A stretch of 64,000 nucleotides of DNA from CBDDYU01 sp965235655 (GTDB taxonomy: Bacteria; Pseudomonadota; Alphaproteobacteria; Pelagibacterales; Pelagibacteraceae): NCBI GenBank assembly GCA_965235655.1, contig CBDDYU010000001.1, positions 310,001-374,000 on the forward strand, given 5' to 3'. Positions within the stretch are counted from its first letter, which is position 1. Each line of letters begins with the position of its first letter. Of this stretch, positions 37,453 to 44,189 are shown piece after piece. The notes under the pieces are model-generated. The model did no database searches, was not told where the DNA came from, and saw nothing but the letters and a program-made list of their open reading frames with translations. Position numbers and translations under genes: made by a program.

Positions 37453-38423
37453 AAAAAATTTTAATTTACAGAACTGATAGATTTGGTGATTTTTTAATAT
37501 CATCACCATTTATTAAAAATTTAAAATTAAAATTTCCAAATTCTAAAATTCATATAATGTGCTCATCTTATAATGAAAATTTAATTAAAAATTTTTCTTT
37601 TATAGATAAGCATTATATATTTAAAGAGGGATTTTTTTATCGTATTTTAATGGTTTTTAATTTTTTATTTAAAAAATATGATTACTTAATTATTTTAGAT
37701 GGAAAAAGAAGATCTCTTTTTCATGCATTGTTTTTAAGAGGAAAAATTTTTTGTTTATTAAAAAATAATTTTTTAATTAATATATGTAAATTCCTTAATA
37801 TAAATTATGCAATTAATTCAGAAGTACACCCTCAGTTTGTGAATTTTAAATATCTTGCCAACATGATAGGCTTTAATATCAAAAATAAAAATATTTATGA
37901 TAATTATAAATTTGGCAATCTTAAGTTTAAATTACCTAAGAAATTTATTGTTTTTCATTTAGATGAAAAATGGTTTACCCGAACCTACTATTATGATTAT
38001 ACAGATATTAATCCCGATAAAAATACTATTTTTAAAATTCTAAATTTTATTTTAAGTAAAAATTATCATATCGTAATTACTACTGGAGCAATCAAATTAA
38101 ATTTAATTAAAGAAATAACTAGTTTTATTCATAAACATAAATTTTTATCAAAATATGTCACAATTCTAGACAAAACATCATTTCATGAAATTCAATACAT
38201 AATTTCTAAATCAAGTGCTTTAATTTGCTGCGAAGGAGGTGTCTCTCATGTATCTTATTTTTTTAATATTCCTACCTTAGCCTTATATGAAAAATCTCGA
38301 AAAAACTTTTATAATTATTGGACTGGTCATATGAAAAAAATAATTCTTCACCCTAGAGAAAATGCAAAGTTTTTAGTAGGTCGTAAGTCAATATTTTATA
38401 AAAAATTATCTAAAATTTTGTAG
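37440..38423 (+). CDS. Glycosyltransferase family 9 (heptosyltransferase-like)
   Basis: A 327-residue GT-B enzyme. It starts KILIYRTDRFGDFLISSPFI, the N-terminal signature of ADP-heptose:LPS heptosyltransferases; the C-terminal domain has SSALICCEGGVSHVSYFFNIPTLALYE with the nucleotide-sugar contact region. It probably adds a sugar to the lipopolysaccharide core. Base use is the most AT-rich in this part of the window. It lies next to an integrase relic, so acquisition by transfer is possible, but the composition does not prove it. Confidence 0.82.
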   Translation: MDDIKKILIYRTDRFGDFLISSPFIKNLKLKFPNSKIHIMCSSYNENLIKNFSFIDKHYIFKEGFFYRILMVFNFLFKKYDYLIILDGKRRSLFHALFLRGKIFCLLKNNFLINICKFLNINYAINSEVHPQFVNFKYLANMIGFNIKNKNIYDNYKFGNLKFKLPKKFIVFHLDEKWFTRTYYYDYTDINPDKNTIFKILNFILSKNYHIVITTGAIKLNLIKEITSFIHKHKFLSKYVTILDKTSFHEIQYIISKSSALICCEGGVSHVSYFFNIPTLALYEKSRKNFYNYWTGHMKKIILHPRENAKFLVGRKSIFYKKLSKIL

Positions 38424-38427
38424 ATAA

Positions 38428-39363
38428 TTATTTATTTAGACTATCAAGTGGATTGTTTTTAAATAAATTTGCTTCACGGATGTATCTTCTCACCATTTCT
38501 GATGATTTGTGGCCTGTCATTTGCATGATACTTCTTTCATCAGCTCCTATACTAGCTGTTGAGGTGGCAAATCCAGATCTTAGACTATGACCCGAATATA
38601 ATTTGGGATCTAATCCTATTAAAGAAGTATATTTTTTAACAATTAATGAGATCAGTTTTGTCAGAACATGTAAAATAGGCTGTTTTTGCTTGTTATCTCT
38701 AACATTTATCCATTTCTTTAATGTGATTGACAGGGCAGTATTTCTGTTTTTTTGAAATATAGGTATTCCTTTTATATATCCTTCTCCAAATTGATCACTT
38801 TTTGATTAATTTAACTTTAATTTTTAGACCTTCTTTAACAAATTCCAAATCATCGATTTTTAGATTTGCTAATTCTGATCTTCTAAAACCTCCAGCAAAT
38901 CCTAAAAGCAATATAGCTTTATCTCTTAATAATTTGTACATTATTATTTACTAAATTATTATTTATATAAATTAATTATATTAATTAAATTATTATATAA
39001 TAATGGTTTTTTTCCTTTTTGATATGAATTCCTATTTTTCTTTTTATTCCTATTAAATTTTCTCTAATCAGTGGATGCTTACAATCAATATGATAGCCTT
39101 TTATTTTGTGTATTACATTTATACTTGCTAACCTTCGTTTTAAAGTGCTGTATTTATTTCTGATTACTTAAATTAGTTAAGTACAAGCCAATTATTTTAG
39201 GATTAGCTTGGCATAGATTGAAAATTATATTTTTTACAAAAATTTTCAAAATCTTCAAAATCTGATCTATAAGCTCTTGAGAGTATTTTTTGATTTAGAA
39301 TGATTTAAATTATCGCTAATTTGCTTTTCTAAATCACTTAATTTGATTTATTATTTCATTCAT
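38428..39363 (-). pseudogene. Decayed tyrosine recombinase (phage-type integrase)
   Basis: On the minus strand the fragments of one integrase can be read in several frames. N-terminal pieces (LEKQISDNLN, AYRSDFEDFENFC, LKRRLASINVIHKIKGYHI) match the SAM-like core-binding domain. The catalytic domain has MYKLLRDKAILLLGFAGG and FRRSELANLKI (first Arg), then after an extra A in the A5 run at 38799-38803, FGEGYIKGIPIFQKN, YSGHSLRSGFATSTA (His-x-x-Arg), MTGHKSSEMVRRYI (His and Tyr) and a stop at 38428. At least four frame changes make it non-coding as written. All catalytic residues are recognisable, so decay looks recent. It fills most of the only gap over 300 bases. Confidence 0.85.
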
Positions 39364-39390
39364 TTCCGATAACCATTAATTATCGGAAAT
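39362..39390. repeat. 11-bp perfect inverted repeat with 7-base spacer at the integrase start
   Basis: ATTTCCGATAA (39362-39372) and TTATCGGAAAT (39380-39390) are perfect inverted copies around CCATTAA. It overlaps the -10 box and the start of the integrase relic, so it could be an autoregulatory operator. The 11-base arms also resemble XerCD/dif-type recombinase sites, but the 7-base centre differs from the usual 6. Confidence 0.8.
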
Positions 39391-39417
39391 AATATAATTG
39401 TTTATAAAACTTGTCAA
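39389..39417 (-). promoter_or_regulatory. Near-consensus sigma-70 promoter reading into the integrase relic
   Basis: On the minus strand TTGACA (39417-39412) and TATTAT (39394-39389) are separated by exactly 17 bases. The predicted start of transcription falls within the inverted repeat. Confidence 0.65.
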
Positions 39418-39435
39418 TAGCATTATTTAGCTACA

Positions 39436-39816
39436 ATGAATTTTTTTATTAAAACAAAAAATATTAATATTGAATGCTTTTCACTAAAGACAGAAACTTC
39501 AAATAAAATAATTCAAAATTTACCAATCAAGGCACAAATAAACACCTGGGGAGATGAAATATACTTTGATACAAAGTTAAGGGGAATTTTGTTAGAAAAA
39601 GAAGCAAAAGAGGTATTTAATTTGGGTGAAATTGCTTATTGGACTGAAGGCAGCTCCATAGCCATTGGTTTTGGACCTACTCCTGCAAGCCTTGGTTCTG
39701 AAATTAGATTAGTTACTAAATGCAATTATTGGGCAAAAGCTAAGAATCCTCAAGATTTGCTTAATTTAAAAAAAGTTAACGATGGTGATCAAATTATCAT
39801 TGATTTAAAGGGTTAA
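39436..39816 (+). CDS. Cyclophilin-like fold protein (PF04126/COG2164 type)
   Basis: A 126-residue cytoplasmic protein. GILLEKEAKEVFNLGEIAYWTEGSSIAIGFGPTPAS (around residues 50-85) is the family block of TM1367-type cyclophilin-like proteins, a compact beta-barrel. Proline isomerase residues are not obvious and no function is established to my knowledge. It is followed three bases later by a short Ogt gene, so the two are probably cotranscribed. Confidence 0.72.
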   Translation: MNFFIKTKNINIECFSLKTETSNKIIQNLPIKAQINTWGDEIYFDTKLRGILLEKEAKEVFNLGEIAYWTEGSSIAIGFGPTPASLGSEIRLVTKCNYWAKAKNPQDLLNLKKVNDGDQIIIDLKG

Positions 39817-39819
39817 TTT

Positions 39820-40116
39820 ATGCTTAAGGGTAGTAAATTTCAAATTAAAGTCTGGAAAGAAATTAAAAAAATCCCAAAAGGAAAGGTAACTACCTACAAA
39901 AATATAGCAAAAAAAATAGGTTTTCCTAAGGCTTCTAGGGCTGTTGCAAATGCCTGCGGTAAGAACCCTTATGCACCATTAATACCGTGTCATCGTGTGA
40001 TAAAATCAGATTTTACAATTGGCGGATATTCAGGAAAAGGTGGAATTAAACAGAAAATAAAATTATTAATTAAAGAAAAAATTAATATAAATCAATTATT
40101 TAATTATATTATTTAA
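39820..40116 (+). CDS. ogt: Short O6-alkylguanine-DNA alkyltransferase (methyltransferase domain only)
   Basis: A 98-residue protein equal to the C-terminal active-site domain of Ogt/MGMT. It starts FQIKVWKEIKKIPKGKVTTYKNIA (DNA-binding helix) and has IPCHRVI with the acceptor Cys57, then GGYSGKGGIKQK. Full Ogt has about 70 more N-terminal residues. Because the Cys is present it should be a true transferase rather than an alkyltransferase-like (ATL) protein, in which Trp replaces Cys. It probably repairs alkylated guanine. Confidence 0.88.
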   Translation: MLKGSKFQIKVWKEIKKIPKGKVTTYKNIAKKIGFPKASRAVANACGKNPYAPLIPCHRVIKSDFTIGGYSGKGGIKQKIKLLIKEKININQLFNYII

Positions 40117-40142
40117 TTTTAAAAATTAATAATAGTAAAAAA

Positions 40143-40769
40143 TTATTTACTAATATTCTTAGGGTTTATAGAGCCAGCAGACATAATAAATTTAGAAGCT
40201 TCCTCAAAAGACATCTTAAGAGAAATAACGTCCTTTTTTGGCACCATAATTAAAAAACCACTAGTTGGATTGGGGGTTGTAGGAATGAACACGTTAATAT
40301 GCGTATTTTTCGTTTTTTGAGCTATTTCTCCTTCAGTTTCATTCGTTGCAAAACCAACTGACCACACTCCTTTTCTTGGATACTCAACAAGAACGATTTC
40401 CTTATTTTTTTTACCTGAATCAGACAAGGTTTTTGTCAGTTGCCCTAGCCCGTTGTAGATAGATCTTAATACCGGTATTCTGTTTAAAAGCTTATTACCA
40501 TAATTCAACAAAGTTCTTCCTATAAAAGTTAGAGAAATCATGCCAATAAAGGTGATGATTAAAAAAGCCATTACAAATTCTAATCCAGGAATATTGAATG
40601 GAAGATATTTATTTGGATTAATAGAGGCTGGAATGATAGCTGGTGATATGCTTATGATTGCTACAGTCAAGTAGGCTGTTATACCGATGGGTATTATAAC
40701 AATCACACCTGTTAAAAAATAAGTTCGAATTTTTGCTAAGATTGTTCTTTTTGTTTTTTTAGTACTCAT
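40143..40769 (-). CDS. DUF502 family inner-membrane protein
   Basis: A 208-residue protein with two N-terminal membrane segments (IRTYFLTGVIVIIPIGITAYL and LEFVMAFLIITFIGMISL regions) and a cytoplasmic or periplasmic domain with RIPVLRSIYNGLGQLTKTL, GKVLVEYPRKGVWSVGFAT-like (VLVEYPRKGVWSVGFATNE here) and VFIPTTPNPTSGFLIMVP, which are the DUF502 family signatures. Function unknown. It diverges from the M48 lipoprotein gene. Confidence 0.9.
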   Translation of the reverse strand: MSTKKTKRTILAKIRTYFLTGVIVIIPIGITAYLTVAIISISPAIIPASINPNKYLPFNIPGLEFVMAFLIITFIGMISLTFIGRTLLNYGNKLLNRIPVLRSIYNGLGQLTKTLSDSGKKNKEIVLVEYPRKGVWSVGFATNETEGEIAQKTKNTHINVFIPTTPNPTSGFLIMVPKKDVISLKMSFEEASKFIMSAGSINPKNISK

Positions 40770-40832
40770 AAATTAATCATAATTTAACTAATTTTATAAT
40801 ATATAGATTTATTGAATATAATATAAAAAAAA

Positions 40833-41660
40833 ATGAAAAGAAGAGAATTTTTAAAATATGTAGGATGTGGATGCTGTGCTTTTGGCCTACCCTCTTGCTC
40901 ATCTGCACCAATAACTAATCGAAAACAAATTACTTTTTTTCCAGAATCGGTAATCAATTCTCAGGCTATCAAAGCATACGAACAATTTAAAAAAAAAGCT
41001 AAAATTAGCAAAGATACTGAAACTTTAAAGTTAATTGAAGAAATTGGCGGTAAAATGAAAATTGCTATTTCTACATATTTTAAAAATAAAAAAATGAAAG
41101 ATCCAACAGAAAATTATCAGTGGGAATATACTTTGGTTGATGATGACAAAACTTTGAATGCATGGTGCATGCCAGGCGGAAAAATTGCTGTTTATAGCGG
41201 AATATTAAAAGTCACCAAGAATAAAGATGGTCTAGCAAATGTTATGGGTCACGAAATTGCACATGCTGTCGCCAAACATTCAGTCGAAAGAGCTAGCGCA
41301 TCCTTAGCTTTAAACGTGGGCGTAACTGTAGCTGATATTTTTACAGGTGGGATGATTGGAAGAACAAGAAATACGGTTGGTAAAACTACCGGAGTAGATA
41401 TTCTTCAAGTTGGAATTTTTAATCCATTTACCAGATCTCAAGAAACAGAAGCAGATTATTTAGGTTTAGTTTTTTGTTCAATGACTGGATACAATTTGTA
41501 TGAAGGAGCTGAACTTTGGAAAAGAATGAGAGAAGAAAATAAAGGAAAAGAAATACCTCAATTTTTAAGTACTCATCCTTCATCAACAAATAGAATTAGA
41601 CAGATAAGAAGTTGGATACCATCAATCAGACAAAAATATCCTACTTTAAGTAATATTTAA
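40833..41660 (+). CDS. M48 family metalloprotease, probable Tat-exported lipoprotein
   Basis: A 275-residue zinc protease. The N-terminus has a twin-arginine-like RREFLK followed by a hydrophobic stretch and lipobox GLPSC (Cys22), so export by Tat and lipid anchoring are likely. The active site is HEIAH (H140, E141, H144) with the third ligand Glu in SQETEADYLGL. It resembles Oma1/LoiP-type quality-control proteases. The twin-arginine has one residue fewer before the hydrophobic core than the consensus SRRxFLK, so Tat use is not certain. Its stop overlaps the convergent zinc-ribbon gene by four bases. Confidence 0.88.
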   Translation: MKRREFLKYVGCGCCAFGLPSCSSAPITNRKQITFFPESVINSQAIKAYEQFKKKAKISKDTETLKLIEEIGGKMKIAISTYFKNKKMKDPTENYQWEYTLVDDDKTLNAWCMPGGKIAVYSGILKVTKNKDGLANVMGHEIAHAVAKHSVERASASLALNVGVTVADIFTGGMIGRTRNTVGKTTGVDILQVGIFNPFTRSQETEADYLGLVFCSMTGYNLYEGAELWKRMREENKGKEIPQFLSTHPSSTNRIRQIRSWIPSIRQKYPTLSNI

Positions 41661-41803
41661 TTATTTTTAAAACTTTTAAGCAATTTATCTAAGCAGTTAT
41701 TGCAAACTACTTTTTTATTATCTCGATATTCTTGAGGGCTTACCTTAACTTCATTAAGGCACTTGCTGCATTTTAAAATATAAAACTTATTATTTTCTTT
41801 CAT
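41657..41803 (-). CDS. 48-residue zinc-ribbon-like protein
   Basis: An ATG at 41803 opens 48 residues with two Cys pairs, KCSKCLNE (C12, C15) and VCNNCLDK (C34, C37), the spacing of a small zinc ribbon. It ends at 41657, overlapping the M48 gene end by four bases, and lies four bases from the tRNA-Lys CCA. I do not recognise a family. Composition fits coding sequence and the Cys pattern is unlikely by chance. It may share a transcript with tgt and tRNA-Lys. Confidence 0.6.
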   Translation of the reverse strand: MKENNKFYILKCSKCLNEVKVSPQEYRDNKKVVCNNCLDKLLKSFKNN

Positions 41804-41806
41804 AAA

Positions 41807-41882
<76 letters not shown>

Positions 41883-41884
41883 AC

Positions 41885-41938
41885 ACAGGGTAACTTAACT
41901 TCTAAATACGAATATTCAATAAATTAAGATCCCCCTGT
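41885..41938. other. Candidate long hairpin between tgt and tRNA-Lys
   Basis: ACAGGG (41885-41890) and CTTAA (41894-41898) pair with TTAAG (41924-41928) and CCCTGT (41933-41938), leaving a 25-base loop and small internal loops. Role unknown; it may be a processing or leader structure. Confidence 0.3.
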
Positions 41939-42013
41939 CTATTAAAAATAGCCTTATTAATCAATAGATATGCTCAATTAAAATTGTGGATTGTTGCGAT
42001 GAAATTTTAAGAT

Positions 42014-43120
42014 TTAAGAATTTAAAAGTTCAAAATTTTCTTTATAAAAATTTTCAAAATTATTGTTTTTGATAGCATCTCTAATTTTTTGCATTAGGTC
42101 TTGGTAAAAAGCTACATTATGCCAACTTAGCAATATAGATGCCAGAATTTCATTGGAATTAACAAGGTGATTTAAATAACTTTTAGAATAACTATTTGAT
42201 GCAGGACAATTCACAATAGGATCTAAGGGAGTATCATCCAAAGCATATTTTGCATTTTTTAAGTTTTTTTTACCTGTCCAAGTGTACGCAAGACCTGTTC
42301 TTCCTGATCTGGTTGGTAAGACACAGTCAAACATATCCATTCCTCTTTTTACTGCACCTAGTAAATCCGATGGAGTTCCAACACCCATCAAATAATGCGC
42401 TTTTTCTCTTGGAAGAAAAGGACTTATATAATCTAAAACATCAAACATTTCTTGCTGGGACTCTCCCACTGCTAAACCACCTAATGCATAACCATCAAAA
42501 TTAATTTCTATTAATTGATCAAGTGATTGTTTTCGTAAATCATTAAATATTCCTCCTTGCACAATTCCAAATAATAGTTTGTTAGGATTGTTTCCAAATT
42601 CTATTTTAGATTTTTTTGCCCAATCAATAGAAAGATTCACAGCTTTCAAAACTCTATTTTTATCTTTGGTATACTCAGGACATTCGTCAAAAATCATTAC
42701 AATATCTGAGTTTAAATCTTTTTGTATTTGAATACTTATTTCTGGAGATAAAAATATTTTTTTTCCGTCTATATGGGAGTTAAAATAAACACCATCATCT
42801 GTGATTTTACTTATTTTAGATAACGACATAACTTGAAATCCACCTGAGTCAGTTAGAATAGGTAAGTTACAATTCATGAATTGATGCAAGCCACCTACCC
42901 TTTTGATTCTTTCAATCCCAGGTCTCAACATTAGATGATAAGTATTACCTAAAATAATTTGTGCACCAGTACTTTTTACTTGATCAATTAATAATGATTT
43001 TACTGTTGCTGCAGTACCAACGGGCATAAAGGCAGGAGTATCAATAACACCATGTGTAGTTATGATTTGACCTAATCTTCCACCTGCGTTTTCATTTAAT
43101 AATTTAAATGAAACTGACAT
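42014..43120 (-). CDS. tgt: Queuine/preQ1 tRNA-ribosyltransferase with degenerate zinc site
   Basis: A 368-residue TIM-barrel enzyme that exchanges guanine 34 of certain tRNAs for a queuosine precursor. Catalytic blocks are intact: ILTDSGGFQVMSL, FDECPEYT, FGIVQGGIF, GGLAVGESQQEMFDVLD and FDCVLPTRSGRTG with the nucleophile Asp. The zinc motif near the C-terminus, normally Cys-x-Cys-x2-Cys then His, reads V303-N-C305-P-A-S308 and His334, so two cysteine ligands are missing. In many alphaproteobacteria queA lies between ppi and tgt; here it is absent. Length is otherwise normal. Confidence 0.93.
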   Translation of the reverse strand: MSVSFKLLNENAGGRLGQIITTHGVIDTPAFMPVGTAATVKSLLIDQVKSTGAQIILGNTYHLMLRPGIERIKRVGGLHQFMNCNLPILTDSGGFQVMSLSKISKITDDGVYFNSHIDGKKIFLSPEISIQIQKDLNSDIVMIFDECPEYTKDKNRVLKAVNLSIDWAKKSKIEFGNNPNKLLFGIVQGGIFNDLRKQSLDQLIEINFDGYALGGLAVGESQQEMFDVLDYISPFLPREKAHYLMGVGTPSDLLGAVKRGMDMFDCVLPTRSGRTGLAYTWTGKKNLKNAKYALDDTPLDPIVNCPASNSYSKSYLNHLVNSNEILASILLSWHNVAFYQDLMQKIRDAIKNNNFENFYKENFELLNS

Positions 43121-43126
43121 TTAAAA

Positions 43127-43681
43127 TTATTGAACAGTAATACTTACAATAATATCAGGGTTTGAAACAGCGCCCGAACCTGGTGCACCTCTTTTAATTT
43201 TATCAATAAATTCCATACCTTCTAAAACTTTTCCAAAGGCCGTGTACTGACGGTCCAGGTGAGGTGCTTTATCAAAGCAAATAAAAAACTGACTATTAGC
43301 ACTGTCTGGATTTTGTGATCTTGCCATTGAAAGGGTTCCTCTTTCGTGAGGTATATTGTTAAATTCAGCTTTTAAGTCTGGCAAATCTGATCCACCAGTT
43401 CCAACCATAGCTGGGTTAAAGTTATTTTTAGTATTCCCATGTTGCACATCACCTGTTTGAGCCATAAATCCATCAATAACTCTATGAAATGCTACGCCGT
43501 CATACTTTCCATTTTTGCTTAGTTCTAAAATTCTATTAACATGATTTGGTGCTACATCTTTAAATAATTCAATTTTAACATCACCATGAATTGTTTTTAA
43601 TATTATTTTTGGATTTTCCACTGCCTCTCCTTTTAAAGTTGATAAAAATAAGAAAAGTATAATTAATATTTTTTTCATCAA
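43127..43681 (-). CDS. ppiA: Peptidyl-prolyl cis-trans isomerase, cyclophilin type, exported
   Basis: A 184-residue cyclophilin with a signal peptide ending near residue 21. Active-site blocks: VAFHRVIDGFMAQTGDV, GTLSMARSQNPDSANSQFFIC and AFGKVLEGMEFIDKI. Periplasmic location suggests folding help for exported proteins. It lies between coaD and tgt as in the common gyrA-coaD-ppi-queA-tgt order. Confidence 0.92.
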   Translation of the reverse strand: MMKKILIILFLFLSTLKGEAVENPKIILKTIHGDVKIELFKDVAPNHVNRILELSKNGKYDGVAFHRVIDGFMAQTGDVQHGNTKNNFNPAMVGTGGSDLPDLKAEFNNIPHERGTLSMARSQNPDSANSQFFICFDKAPHLDRQYTAFGKVLEGMEFIDKIKRGAPGSGAVSNPDIIVSITVQ

Positions 43682-43688
43682 ATTGTAC

Positions 43689-44186
43689 CTACGACTTATT
43701 TTTAAGTTTTTTATTTAAATATACTATAGCCTCTTTGGGGGCAAATTTTTTAATATCACCACCAAGCTCGGCTATCTCTTTGACCATGTTTGATGAAATT
43801 AATTGATTTTCTATATCTGCCATTAAAAAAATTGTTTGAATTTTAGGTTCAAGTCTAATGTTCATGCCAGCTAATTGGAATTCATATTCAAAATCTGTCA
43901 CAACTCTTAATCCTCGAAAAATAATATTAGCATTAATTTTTTTACAAAAATTAACAGTTAAATCTGAAAAACTTACTACTTTGATATTTTTATTTTTAAA
44001 AGTAGAGCTTAGAGTTTTTTGCACTATCTCTACCCTTTCAGAGGCAGAAAAAAGAGTTTGCTTATTTTTATTATTGGCAATTCCGACATATAAAGTGTCG
44101 ACAACACGAGCTGCTCTTTTGATAATGTCTAAATGACCGAGAGTGATTGGGTCAAAAGTTCCTGGATATAATCCAATTTTTTTCAT
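43689..44186 (-). CDS. coaD: Phosphopantetheine adenylyltransferase
   Basis: A 165-residue nucleotidyltransferase of coenzyme A synthesis. It starts YPGTFDPITLGHLDII with the T/HxGH active site, and has RGLRVVTDFEYEFQLAGMN and SSNMVKEIAELGGD, all characteristic. It follows gyrA by three bases. Confidence 0.95.
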   Translation of the reverse strand: MKKIGLYPGTFDPITLGHLDIIKRAARVVDTLYVGIANNKNKQTLFSASERVEIVQKTLSSTFKNKNIKVVSFSDLTVNFCKKINANIIFRGLRVVTDFEYEFQLAGMNIRLEPKIQTIFLMADIENQLISSNMVKEIAELGGDIKKFAPKEAIVYLNKKLKNKS

Positions 44187-44189
44187 AAC

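Noticed and set aside
39362..39390. Reading the palindrome as the chromosomal dif site
   Set aside because: The arms resemble dif, but the centre is 7 rather than 6 bases and the site overlaps a promoter and start codon; strand-skew data would be needed, so I kept it only as an inverted repeat.
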